From contig JAIPMN010000401.1 in assembly GCA_020650975.1 (NCBI GenBank), positions 1 to 26,816 on the forward strand: a stretch of DNA of 26,816 bases, written 5' to 3'. Below the pieces are notes generated by a model, which was not told where the DNA came from, ran no database searches, and saw nothing but the letters and a program-made list of their open reading frames with translations. Source of the DNA: Apostichopus californicus (taxonomy: Eukaryota > Echinodermata > Holothuroidea > Aspidochirotida > Stichopodidae). Position numbers and translations under genes: made by a program. Shown one piece after another: positions 1-10,858 of this stretch; positions within the stretch are counted from its first letter, which is position 1, and every line of letters starts with the position of its first letter.

Positions 1-906
1 TGACTTTGTCGCGCGTGTCACTGGAAATCAGACTTGCTTTTAGTCGGTTGCGGTAAGAAGTTCAGTTACTGTTAGCACGTATGGTACATGCGGTCAGGGA
101 AAAAAGTTGCATCGGATTTTTCGCAAAAATATGCGTAAGAATGTTTGCCTAATAACAAAATACTGTAATGCAGTAGAACTACTGAGGACTGTCGCCAAAC
201 GTTTTTAGGGATTTTTAGGAGTATTTGGAGCCATGATTCCATCATTTTATACCATTTGTAAAATCTTGGGCGCATTTTCAAACTGAACAGTTATGAAGCT
301 CAACCATTCTTCAGCCAGACTAGCCTAATGTACGTAGAACTCACAATGAACAAAGCCTAATGTTATTGTTTTCACTTTCCAGTTTTCACCTACGGTGAAA
401 CGGCCAATGTGGTTCAAAAGTATATTGATTTGGTGTTTATATTTAGTCGAGACAATTAATCTTTCTTATCAATCGTTTAACATGATGACAGGAGGTTTTG
501 TTAGATGCAAGAAGCGAAGTAAAAAAAATACGTCGTCCCCCTAAGCTTATTGCGGGTACTACTGTATGATGTTACGCGGGTATGCTGTATGATGTTAACT
601 GCCAAAACTGGATAGTGTATCGAACAGCATTTGTACAAACTCGCGCGAGGGACTTGCAATACCGTTGCACGGTAGATTAGCGCACCTTCCCCGGCTATGA
701 ATAGCATTGAATCGAATGATCTAAAATTTTCTCCCGTTTTGGTTGTGGTGTATCAAAAGCGCGGAAAAATACAATCCTTTATGTGGAACGTAATAATCGG
801 TTCCAATAATCGGTAGCGCAATGGATTTTGCCGATGCCGATTATTTACCGATTGTCTGATAATCGGCCCGATGCCGATTGTCTAACCGATTATCGGTCGA
901 ACACTA
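1..906 (-). mobile_element. hAT-like DNA transposon, one end (copy 1; other end off-window)
   Basis: The segment ends at 906 with ...CGAACACTA, the inverse of TAGTGTTCGAC. This fits the hAT terminal pattern YARNG and matches both ends of the element at 12452-14979. Just inside the end (795-897) the words ATCGG, CCGAT and CGATT recur about ten times in both orientations, like hAT subterminal transposase-binding repeats. Two internal blocks are shared with the second copy in the opposite orientation: 133-388 matches 14684-14913, and 543-664 matches 12496-12592. Copy 1 carries small insertions relative to copy 2, about 16 and 9 bp, and an imperfect 23-bp local duplication around 552-597 (GCGGGTA...TGTATGATGTTA twice). 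The left end is outside the window, so a target duplication cannot be tested; the 8 bp after the end are GTTGCAAC. No transposase is recognisable. The minus strand was chosen so that the terminus at 906 counts as the start. Confidence 0.65.
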
Positions 907-1966
907 GTTGCAACTAAACTTACACACTCAGTGCACACAGCTGAAGTACACTACGCCGAGCTCACTTTGTTATCATCATAATGACGTCACAGGTCACTGT
1001 AGATCACATGATCATCATATCGCTTTTCGCGAAAAGCCCAATTTTTGTTTAAAAAATCAACGAGTTTAGGAATTTTTTTTTAGCCTTTCCCAACATCGGA
1101 TTGACTTGAATTTTCACATGTGTAAAACGGAAACCAACTAGAATACTCTTGAATAAAATCGTGTTTTTTCGTCAATGCTGAAAATCACTATCGTTCATAT
1201 TTAACTTTGACACTCTTCCAATAAACATGCAGTTACAAGAGAAAGAAATGGTTGTTAGAATTGTTCACACATTTGTTAACTCATTTATGTAGCAATTCTT
1301 CAATTGAAAGTTAATTATGGTTCAAAAAACTGCCTCAACCTCTGGTATTTTGTAAGATTCGCTGCTATTATAGGCTAGTATACATACTGTTTCCGTAAGA
1401 TATCAAGGTCTGGCCGCAATTGAAATGCCTACCTTATGTAATATTTCGACATCTCGGGTATTTCTTCATGAGCTGTTGCAATGCAATATTAATCAAATCC
1501 ACGACATATAAAGCTTTGGGTATGTCTCAGTCTTGCTGCCATAATGTAAGGCTTTCAGAAAGTCACAACTCCACAAAAGCAGATAGACAAGCGAAGGTAA
1601 CAACAAGGTACAAAAAGCAACTGAGAGATTCCATATTCATATACGAGTTTCAAAAGTTAAAGAAATGTGAAAACTGTTACCACCTACAATACATTTCGTC
1701 GGCACGTGTCAGTGTGCATCACTAAGTTAGCTCTGTGCATAGTGTTGTTGGTTCTGCTAAAGAGAACTAAGTCACACAGGGCCTATTGTACAGTACTTTT
1801 TTGTAAAATGATCTTTTTTCCTGCACCTAGAGTATGGGGTCAATCACCGCTGAAGATAAACAATTGAGTATGCACATAAGAATAACCTTGCAATAGTGGC
1901 TAATGAGTTTAGGCATTAAAATTAGGGAGACTACCTTTAGAGGACAACTGCATAGACAATACTGCC
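907..1966. other. intergenic or intronic stretch, no gene seen
   Basis: No coding signal or known repeat was recognised. The only short features seen are a TGACGTCA palindrome (982-989) identical to a cAMP-response-element core and a perfect 16-bp palindrome GCTTTTCGCGAAAAGC (1022-1037). The open frames at 1420-1867 have no recognisable similarity and look like chance. Confidence 0.5.
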
Positions 1967-2132
1967 AAACAGGGATCTTGGTACTCCCTCACAAGCTATG
2001 TGATTAACCAGGACCGTGGACATAATGGCTCCAAGCCTAGTACTCTATTAAACAGGGATCTTGGTACTCCCTCACAAGCTATGTGATTAACCAGGACCGT
2101 GGACATAATGGCTCCAAGCCTAGTACTCTATT
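1967..2132. repeat. exact 83-bp tandem duplication
   Basis: The unit beginning AAACAGGGATCTTGG occupies 1967-2049 and is repeated without visible change at 2050-2132. The sequence then continues into TTAAATCC. Identity over the full unit implies a very recent duplication or an assembly artefact. The unit contains no recognisable gene. Confidence 0.95.
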
Positions 2133-2135
2133 AAA

Positions 2136-2520
2136 TCCTTCCTTATGTATAGACAACTACGCTAGCACTACTACTAGTAGCACTCCAATATGCCTACTAA
2201 GATAGCACTGCAGGAAAAAAAGAAGAAGCCTCTGAAAAACTACAAGTAGAATCTGTAAATACCTTGTAGTGAGCTTTTTTGTCTCAAAAGATCACTCCAA
2301 AATGAAAGAGTTAATTCTGACACTGATTTGACATATATGCCAATGAACAAGCCATGTTTTTGACTAACATTTGCATACATTATGTTATTAGGCTAATTGA
2401 ACTAGCAGCTTGTTCAATGTATCTATTTGAAGAAGTTAGAATGACATTATTATTGCTGTTTCATATTTTCTTTTTCTGAATGATAATAGGCTCTGCATCA
2501 ACTACTCCTGCTATATATGT
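2136..2520. other. non-coding stretch, nothing recognised
   Basis: AT-rich sequence between the 83-bp duplication and the retrotransposon remnant. No open frame, repeat or RNA gene was recognised. Its right part may be badly decayed sequence from the same retrotransposon, but no aligned residues could be made out. Confidence 0.4.
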
Positions 2521-2935
2521 ATTGATAGCTCTGAACTGAAGACAGTAGTTGACTTTAAATATCTGGGGAGCATCATCTCTTCTGATGGTTCTCTAAACAA
2601 AGAAATTGCAGTATCCATCAGTTTCATTCCCCCCTTCTACTGAACAATAAAAATATCAAATTGTCGACCAAGAGTTACAAAGTGTAGAAGACTGTTTTGT
2701 TCTCACAAATCTCCTGTATAGTTGTGAGACCAGGACGTTGTATGGAAAACATGTTAAGTAGCTAGAAGCTTCCATTCTAATAGCCCTACATTCCATCATG
2801 GGCATTAAATGGCAGGACAGAGTGATAAACCTAGGAGCAGATCACTCATGCCAGACAATACAAGAAGATTTCAATAACTTATCCTAGGAGCAGATCACTC
2901 ATGCCAGACAATACAAGAAGATTTCAATAACTTAT
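2521..2935 (+). pseudogene. decayed non-LTR retrotransposon reverse-transcriptase fragment
   Basis: Two patches of plus-strand translation look like the C-terminal part of a LINE-type reverse-transcriptase protein. From 2521 the frame reads VDFKYLGSIISSDGSLNKEI, matching the common 'F.YLGS.IS.DGS..KEI' motif. From 2702, in a different frame, it reads LTNLLYSCETRTLYGKHVK, then a stop (TAG at 2759-2761), then LEASILIALHSIMGIKWQDR. This corresponds to the 'LLYGCETWTLY..H.K.LE....R.L..I.GI.WQDR' segment seen in many animal LINE proteins. The stop, the frame change and the unrelated sequence between the patches show it is dead. The clade cannot be decided from this piece. The tail of the second patch is duplicated as an exact 53-bp tandem. 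Confidence 0.65.
2830..2935. repeat. exact 53-bp tandem duplication inside the retrotransposon remnant
   Basis: The unit CCTAGGAGCAGATCACTCAT... at 2830-2882 is repeated identically at 2883-2935. It begins within the decayed reverse-transcriptase frame just after the IKWQDR motif, so the duplication came after insertion of the element. Confidence 0.95.
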
Positions 2936-4199
2936 CCTGCCTCAGTGTCTTTCCAGTGCCCTCACACCAACTACGACCATAAATAAAATATTCATTATTT
3001 GATTACTGGAGTAAATAAATTAAAAGATACTATATAAATGATGGCTAAGATGATTTAGTGATTGAAGGTCCAGTCCATTTGCATTTAGTGCACATTGTCA
3101 CCGAGTACTTGCTAGGGATCTGATGATGACATAAGGATGCTGCACATTTTCAAATATGGCAATAAACACTGAGCGCAACAGATAATTCTCATCCTATGCA
3201 TGAGCAGTGGTAGAAATTTAAAGGTGGGAAGGGGGGGGGGGGACAAATTTAAAATTCCCTGACTGATTCATGCCCTAAATGCAAGGCTGTGCTAATAACT
3301 ACTTTGTGTGAAGTTGATTCTTCCCTAGCTAAATGCCAAAACATAACCGTGACTTACCCTGACCATGCCTTCCCCTACCAGCCACTTGTGCAAACTACTG
3401 CCTAGATGGAACAATATGCCAAGTTTAGAATGGCACAGCTATTTCTAAAATAACTTCATATTATAAAACATGAGCTGGAATATCACTTAAACAAAATGAA
3501 ATAATTTTCAAGTTAGCAAGATGATAATGAAGTTTTAGCCTAACAACTAGTAATTGATGGTGCAAAATATTTTTGAGTAAAATTTTTTTTTCAAAAGTAA
3601 GACTTTTTAAGTCTGGCTTGCCAATAGATCCCAAATCCTTGTAGCTAACAATAAAGTCATAACAATAGCTATTCAGGAATTCTTTAGAAAGCTCATCTAT
3701 CATCAAGCTGCTTTATTTACCTTTACCACAAACTCAACAATAGACTGAATTGACAGTGACCCATGCTAAAAGGTTATTCAAAAAGAATTAAGAGCTCCTG
3801 AGTTTGATAGACAGCAAAGATTGTTTGCACTCTCTATAGCCAGAACCTTCTCACACCCACAAACTTATATGACAGTCAAAATCTAGTAGACATATCAAAA
3901 TAAATGAGGGTATGAGACACAGCTCAATTTTAAATGTATCCTACTTTGTACACAAGGGTAACAACACTATCAAAGTTGTTCAACATAAGATTGGCTTTAA
4001 AGTTTACCTCAATTTGTAATAGTTATTAAATGAACAAGAAAGCTTATATACACTGACTATCATAATCAAATGAAATGTATCTACCAATTCAAATCATTCA
4101 AAGAATGCATAAACCAGAAAGCCAAGAGGCCTAGTGATTCCTTGCCACATTTACAGTAAATTAAAACACTTACAGTACTCTGAGCACAGATAGTTCTTT
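2936..4199. other. non-coding stretch with a 12-bp G run
   Basis: AT-rich sequence without a recognisable gene. A homopolymer of 12 G lies at 3231-3242. The minus-strand frame at 3461-3706 (81 codons) is rich in Leu, Lys and Phe, lacks similarity to anything I recognise, and shows no splice-site context that would support an exon. Confidence 0.5.
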
Positions 4200-5200
4200 A
4201 CTTAATCAGAGCTGGATCCACATATCAAACTTGTGTAATGTTCATCCAAGTTTTACTTTTAGAGCTGATATTGTCAGCTCGGGTGACATTTTCAGTATAG
4301 TATTGAGGAAGAGCCACATACCGTTTATAAATTCATCCAAACTATCTTTGTGACTTATATAATGTGAATAAGATTTTCATCCTTTGACCTCTGCTGACCT
4401 CAAATAAGCTGTGACCTCCACATAAAACAACAGGGCTTTTGTACTTACTAAGGTGGATCTACATGCAAGGTATGAACTTCACCAACCATTACTTTTGTAG
4501 TAATACAGTATTTACACGTTTTTGAAACTTTTACTTCTCTTGACCTAAAATGACATTTGACCTCCACACAAAACCAAAAGGTTTTTGTAGCATTTAAGGT
4601 GGCCCCACATGCAAAGTACGAACTTCAACCAATCTTCAAATTTGGAGTAATTTTAAGTGTTTATAAGGTTTTCAGCCTTTTACATCTGATCTGTTGAAAT
4701 CAAGGACATTTGACTTCCACAGAAAACAATAAGGTTGTTTTAGTCATAAGTATAAACAACATCCAAAGTTTTCAAATAGTACAGGTCTGTGTTGACCTCT
4801 TATGACCTTTGACATTCACTAAAAGTGTCGATTTCTTGTACTCACTAAGGTGGATCCACATACCAAATATGGCATTCATGAAACCTGTACTTCTGGGGTT
4901 ACAGAGTTCACAAGGTTTTTCAGACTTTTACCTCTGTTGACATCAAATAACCTTTGACTTCCACAGTAAAGGGTTCTTGTACCCACTAAGGTGTATCCAC
5001 ATGCAATGTATGAAGTTCACACAAAGTTTATTTTTTGAGTTAGAGTGTTTAAAGGTTTTCAGACTTTGTACCTCAAATGACCTTTGACTTCTGCGCAAAA
5101 GCATAGGGCTCTGGCAGTCACTAAGGTGGATACACATAGCAAGTATGGAATTCATCCACACTTTGGTTTGGGGTTTCAGTGTTTACAAGCTATAACAATT
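4200..5200 (+). repeat. array A of a divergent ~140-bp tandem repeat carrying TGACCT half-sites
   Basis: About seven degenerate units follow one another. Each has the order TGACCTTTGACYTCCAC, AAAACAATAGGGTT, GTACTCACTAAGG, TGGATCCACAT, AAGTATGAAGTTCATCCA, a T-rich part, then TTTACAAGGTTTTCAGACTTTGACCTC. The GGTGGATCCACAT anchor or its degenerate form recurs near 4207, 4310, 4451, 4596, 4847, 4988 and 5121, giving a spacing of about 100-150 bp, usually near 140; a further unit near 4745 has lost the anchor. Near-perfect TGACCTTTGAC cores are visible at 4803 and 5078. Open frames here, for example 4943-5161 on the minus strand, follow from the repeat rather than from a gene. Confidence 0.85.
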
Positions 5201-5269
5201 GTTCTCTATTGTTTGACAACTGGTGACAGGAATTTCTTTTGTTCCATGTCCTGACTTGTGAGGCCCAGA

Positions 5270-5363
5270 CATGTGCACACATACATACAGTATATACCCA
5301 CACAAACACACGTCATCAGTTTATCACGATCGCAGAGATTCCTTTTGCCTACGGTAAGGAATC
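5270..5363. repeat. CA-rich microsatellite and an 8-bp-stem hairpin
   Basis: An impure CA/TACA tract (5273-5312) lies about 100 bp beyond array A. It is followed by a perfect inverted repeat, GATTCCTT at 5337-5344 and AAGGAATC at 5356-5363, with an 11-nt loop. It may be the edge of the mobile sequence that carried the array. Confidence 0.6.
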
Positions 5364-5944
5364 AAAACTGTTGTAATTGATTGAATTCAGTATAGTATTC
5401 CTAAAATTATGTGTGTGTTAGATGCCTTGGATTGTAAACATGATATTAATTTGAACAACAAAATACAAGGTGGTTCAAAGTCTCAATACGTGTTAGCTGA
5501 TGAATTTCGGAAAAACAAACTTCCGAAGCAGATTCAATGTTTTTTATTCTAAATGCACTCTGACCAGGTGGGTTTAATGGAGAACAGCTGTCGCAATCGA
5601 AAGAAAGAAATTAATTTTCTGTTGCCCTTATGGCGTGAATGATTACCGTAAAATCACTGTGACCGCCCATATCAGCATGTTCATTACACAAATGTAACCT
5701 ATAAACTGGTATCGTCCACTTTTTTTACCCAATTTCACGGAGGAAACATCTGAAAGCACCTGTTTATTCCTTGTAATGGAAGGAAATGACACAATTTTGC
5801 TAGCTACATCAGTAAGACCGAAAGAAAGTTACTATACAAGAGACTGGACCTAACACAGGCTAGGCACGAAAGTGAAAGTAAGCCTAGGCCTAACGGTCTT
5901 AAACAAAACAGAGATATTACATTGGCACATGATCTGTTGGGCTG
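5364..5944. other. non-coding stretch, nothing recognised
   Basis: No gene, RNA or repeat recognised. The minus-strand frame at 5804-6028 runs into repeat array D and is not supported as coding. Confidence 0.4.
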
Positions 5945-6180
5945 GCCTGGCAAATTTTGATTGAAGTTTGTAGAATGTGGATCCACTGTAAGAAGTATAT
6001 GAAGCCTGTCATTTTCTGTAAAGGTCAAAGGTCAACAGAGGTTCACAGATGTCTAATTTTGAAAGCCTCCTTAACACAATACTTTAAAAAGCAAAAACTG
6101 GATGAACATCATTCTTAGCATATGGATCCAACTTAGTGTGTACAAACACCTACTTGTTTTTTGTAGAGGTGTTTAGGTTA
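5945..6180 (-). repeat. array D: about two units of the ~140-bp repeat, inverted
   Basis: Read on the minus strand, this shows the same anchors as array A: an ACACACTAAGTTGGATCC-type block, GTTCATCCAG, TGACCTTTGACCT and a second GTGGATCCACATTC. The GGATCC anchors are near 5980 and 6122, about 142 bp apart. It contains a perfect direct repeat of AGGTCA half-sites spaced by one base (AGGTCAAAGGTCA, 6022-6034). The inverted orientation relative to array A, 800 bp away, argues for a separate insertion. Confidence 0.75.
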
Positions 6181-7115
6181 CACAGCTGTAACTAACCCAA
6201 AACATATCTTCAAATCTTAACCTTAATAAATTAGGGGAAACTTGCAGAAGCTTTTTTGATGTGGGAAAAGAATACCCAGCCAGCTATGATCTTAAGCAGA
6301 CAACCCTATGATGGAAAGATGAATTGTATAATCCCAGGGGAGAGTGTAGTAGCGCTCTGATTGATGGCTAAAATTTCATTCTTGCTTGCCTGACTGCCAC
6401 TATTAGATATTATATCAGTCACAGTCTAACCATGGAGCTCTGTTTATATTTTCATTGTCTAACAAACCCTGGCTGTTTTCAGCTTCTCTGGAATCTTCCA
6501 CAAACTTGAATACCTTATGTTGACTACACTTGCTTATCTTCTGTTTCTGGTTATGGTGGCATCTGCAAATAACATATTTGTTTGACATTAAAAGACATAG
6601 GAAAACACCATCCATTATTCAATTTAGTCACTAAACTAACCATACAATAGTTTGTAATACAGCGGAGATGGTTTTTTCTGTTTTGTTTTTTTGTAAGGGA
6701 AATGTCGCAGTCCATGTGATTATTCATCAAGTGCATAAAGAACTGGGGAAAAACATATCTACAGACTTTGTAATCTAGAGCAGTGGAAGGTAATTGAAAT
6801 AGTTTGGTCACTTCAGTATTTAGCATCATCTGCAATTAAATAGAGGTACTTAGAGGCAATGTGTGCTTGAGTGGCTTCGTGTTCTACCTAGTAAAGTATA
6901 CAATAAAACTGTTGACTGTTATTTGCAATGTGGATCAGATCCAGAACTGAAGTCAAGATTTTTGAAGAAATAAATGATGAAAGGCAATTGTGACAAAGTT
7001 GGAGAACCAAAATGCCTACACACTGCAGTTCTCTCAATATCACAGATTTCTGTGTATACATGCACTGTATCTACAGGTATTGACAGGCGATAAAGACTAC
7101 TTTGTTACCCTTAAC
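6181..7115. other. non-coding stretch, nothing recognised
   Basis: AT-rich sequence without recognisable genes or repeats. The open frames at 6415-6835 (minus) and 6990-7172 (plus, running into the hAT element) have no recognisable similarity. Confidence 0.4.
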
Positions 7116-7445
7116 CAGAAGGCCAGGGGTGGAGCTAGGGATATTGGTCAGGGGGGCGAGAATGGTCTGTAGGGGCGCTTTCTACACTATCTAAGCAGAG
7201 CGCCACCCAGGTTGGCGCAGAGCGTACAGAAATTTTTTGAGTAAAGATACTCCCTAGATCGCCGGAAACGACCCTTTCCGGGCCTTGATAATTTGCAGAT
7301 AATGTGACAAATGTCAATAGGTACAGTAGATGAGAGCGCATAATCGTGAATAAGTAAAAAGTGGTAAAAAGCTGAAAAGGGCGCCAGCAGTCCATTTGAG
7401 TCCGTTCCCCCATGACTGTATGGACGCTCCGCCACTGCAGAAGGC
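7116..7445 (+). mobile_element. non-autonomous hAT element (314 bp) with perfect 8-bp target-site duplication
   Basis: The element spans 7124-7437. Its left end is CAGGGGTGGAGCTAGGG, and its right end read inward from the other strand is CAGTGGCGGAGCGTCCA. Both fit the hAT terminal consensus (C/T)A(A/G)NG. It is flanked by the exact 8-bp direct repeat CAGAAGGC at 7116-7123 and 7438-7445, the target-duplication length made by hAT transposases. The interior is GC-rich compared with its surroundings. It has a near-palindrome GCGCCACCCAGGTTGGCGC near 7200-7218 and a CCGGAAACG...CCGGG block. It has no transposase reading frame, so it would need one supplied in trans. The overlapping minus-strand frames (7135-7500 and 7187-7474) are shadows of this element. 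A partial relative lies at 26300-26440. Confidence 0.9.
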
Positions 7446-10400
7446 TTTGTGATTCCTTGCCATAAAATTTCCACTTAACTACCTGACTAATGATGACCAA
7501 TGTTAGTTAAGTTTGTCCAAGAATTAAGTGAGAAACGAAAGATCAGAAGTTTCCAAATCCCAAGACCCTTAAAATACCAACTTGTAAGCATCAAACAATA
7601 TAGACACTGCTAAGGATTTAATAACATACAATATTTATGCCAAAATGTTTCAATATCCAGAAAGAACAGTCTTCGTATGTGGAATACAGTCACATAGATG
7701 GTCTACCAACACATGGACAGTTTCTTTTACCTAATTGTGCTAACAAGATTGTTAACAATCAATGGTATACCATGCTTTCATTCGCATGATAATGCATGAA
7801 CAGGGGTTTATTGCAAGTGTTGCACAAGGCGATATGCTACCATGTAATGCTATGCAAACGTAGGTCTGTTATATGTTTCTTAGCAAGCGCAGTACCATTT
7901 GCTACAACTTTCAAATGAAATAAACAATAATAAAATACCTATATTGTACCTAGATTTTCCTTTTAGAAACCCCAAATGCAAAATGATGATCTCCACAAAC
8001 CCATTCCCAGCATCCTAGATAAAATTGCACTATGTCTAGACCTGTCAATGGTCTGTTTCCTCCAGTAGAAAATAGGTGGGCGCATTCAACATTTTCTGAA
8101 TCAACAAATTTGGTAATTCAGAGCCCAAGAAACTGACAATTAAGCAACTCCTTTGGGATGCTGACAATCACCTCAATGGCTGAGCTATGCCTTTGCTGTG
8201 CAGAGAACAATTTCACGCATCAGTGGTGAAAACCTTGCCTAGTAGTGTCTCAATTTTTAGCTGTGGCTGAAGCTTGGAAAATCAGAATTTGACCTCCAAA
8301 ATACTTTCAACCATGAAGTTATGTGATTGAAGGACACTTTACTTTACTTTATTTAAAACACAAAGTGAACCTTTCTCAGCGTGTTGAAGTTTAAATTAAA
8401 ATAAAGTATTGCAAAATCATACTAGAACAATCCCACATGCATCTACAGTAGCTACCCAACTTAATTTGTTAGTTGTCCTTAACTATTTTCACCTGCCTGA
8501 TAAAAAGCTTTCTGAAAAAACACTTGAGGCACTCAGTAATTGACATAAATAACATTTGCTCTCGCTAGTGTTAGTTCGGTTACAATAGCTGTAAAAAAAT
8601 ATGATTTTAAGAATTAGTTTTCATATTCACAACTTTCATATATATATTCTGGAATTGTGAAATAACTCTGTAACTACCTTAATTCTGATCTTACACAGAC
8701 AGGACCTAAACCCCTCAATACTCATCTCTGGAATGTCCTTTTTTTTATTATTTACAGTCAATGCAACCAGCTGCCATTTCGCACTATGTATGAGCTAGCT
8801 ATGTTGTGCATGCTTATGAGTGTATATATTCCAACTGTTTGTGGTAGCAGTAAGCAGTTCCCTGCCACGATATCATACAGTTTCGACTTGGTCAACAAAT
8901 TACGTCATATGTTTTCTACTTTTCCTAACCGAGGCAATGTAGCTGATTTTTGCGTTTTGAGTTTTGCTGCTTGATAGGAGGAAAATGCAAGGAATTTTTG
9001 AAAAAAGAAGTCATTCAATGTTTTGTTTGATGTCTTATGTACCAATCTGTGTTTTTTTTCACCTAAATCCCAATCTTAACTTTCTTGTAACAGACTGTTG
9101 AGGAAGGTATTATTTTCGCTAGTTTGAGATTTCTCAATACTCAAAACACTGAGCAGAACAGTTACATGTCTGCACTCTTCTGCGCTTCCCGCAGTGACAT
9201 CACAAAAACTATTACATAATAGTACTTGTTACCAATTTCTACCCCTTTGGAGATGGAAAATGGATGCGGAGTTGGATTTATCTATCCTTAGGATTTGTTA
9301 AGTTTTACATTATTGAAAGTCAACTCTATATGTCTCTTGACCTTTAAATGTTAAGTTCTTCCATACTGCCCTCATTACCTTTTGCAAAACATTTCATACA
9401 GTAGTTTTGATTCAACCTTGGCTTATTTTATCCTATAAATCTGGACTGGTACTGTATGTACATCTGCAGAGAGAACATTCTGACAGGTTTTAGTGTGAAG
9501 CATCTTATTGAGCAGCTGCCGGTTGAAAACATCAGTTATGACTAATTATTGAGGTAGGTACATAATTTGCTTAAATTTGGCATGCTTTGTATTCATTATT
9601 ATTACCTTAAGGCTCATGTCATATTTGTCTAATGACTGTGATATTTTGCAGTAAAAATTTGAAAGTAGAACCATCACTAATGTGGTTGCTCAAGTGATGT
9701 TGCATGTGACTTATACCATGTATCATATTTCAAATACCATGAAAGAAACCATTCCATGATGGAAAGTTTTAAAGGTAAAATATCAACCTTTAATGTGTTC
9801 ATACAGTACTGCATCTTTTCATTTCTCTTAGATTCTTTTCAAAAATTGCGTTTCGCTCGGACCTCTTTCTCTTTCCTTTTGTTTCTGCTATTTTCTCTTA
9901 TGGTAAAATCAAGTTCACATAAACTCAATTGTAACAAGAAAATGTTGGAACAGTATTTCAAGGCTAGATAGAATATGGTATATTTATAGCTATAATGTAC
10001 TATTGGAACAAACCAATACAGAATACTTAGTAAAAGGTGCCTGGGGATTAGCAGGTCTTTCGATTACACATGAACAAGAAGAAAAATCTCTTAAGATAAA
10101 TTATTCTGATAGAACCTGCTGATCAGGCCTGCTAAACAGATAATCTTCTTTATCAAACAAGACTAGTGTGTTTTTGTCCCTTCTCCTGTGGGTTCTTTGA
10201 GACTGCCTTCCTGGAGATACCAGTCCTATTGAAGGCAAGCACCAACTGATTGAGGACAGGACAAAGGCGAGAAGGAAAATATTTGGGGTGATTTGAAAAG
10301 GAATCAGTAGAGAATATTGACTGAATCATGAATACTTAATATCCTTACTTAAGAGAGGCCAAGCCCTATCTACAGGGTGATCTGCTTAGTATTGATTGCA

Positions 10401-10614
10401 TGTTTAAAAGGCATCCTCATGGCTCCACTATTAACACTGCATAACCTACAACTAAAGTGCCAATGTTAACTGTGCAGGTGGGTATATGGTCCAAATAACA
10501 ATACTATATTACTGGTGGGAACATGCATAATTAATGAGAATGTTCTGAAGGTGTTGGAACCCTGTTGATCACAGTTTACACAGAAGACATTAAACAAGGA
10601 CAACACAATTGTAT
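7446..10614. other. 3.2-kb non-coding stretch
   Basis: No exon, RNA gene or known repeat was recognised. The only simple repeat noted is a short (ACTTT)n run at 8336-8350. Frames at 8786-8974 and 9756-9971 (plus) are short, lack similarity to known families and have no supporting splice or start context. Part of this may be intron of the minus-strand CFAP410 homologue whose first coding exon is at 17515-17669, but nothing in the sequence proves it. Confidence 0.4.
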
Positions 10615-10858
10615 GGAATGTGAAAAGGGCAAACTTATTTCAAAATGCCGATGTTTTACATCATGTGGTTGAGCAATTGTTGAACAGTGCCGATGGCAAC
10701 AACGTAAGTTTAGACAACGACGTAAGTTTAGACAACGGAAGTTTAGACATCACCGTGAGTTTGAGCAACAGCATGGTAAAACAGCAGCAAAAACTTTAGT
10801 TTAGACAACAACAAATTAAGTTTAGACAACAAATTAAGTTTGCCCTTTTCGCATTCCA
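10615..10858. mobile_element. small inverted-repeat element (MITE-like, ~244 bp) with internal 18-bp repeats
   Basis: The left end is TGGAATGTGAAAAGGGCAAA followed by CTTA. The right end is the inverse, TAAG then TTTGCCCTTTTCGCATTCCA. The two arms match at 23 of 24 positions. Inside, the word GTAAGTTTAGACAAC recurs about five or six times, first as an 18-bp tandem at 10702-10737 and then more loosely to 10840. The arms also contain part of this word. No target duplication is convincing: the flanks AATTGTAT and ATGCATAT differ. The superfamily is therefore unassigned. It has no coding capacity. Confidence 0.7.

Noticed and set aside
4259-4300. CFAP410 exon 2 candidate (ELTIS-like minus-strand translation)
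   Set aside because: It lacks the Asp of LTDIS, has no acceptor in the required phase and lies inside repeat array A.
7135-7500. 121-codon minus-strand frame
   Set aside because: It lies almost wholly inside the non-autonomous hAT element; the frame is due to the GC-rich repeat.
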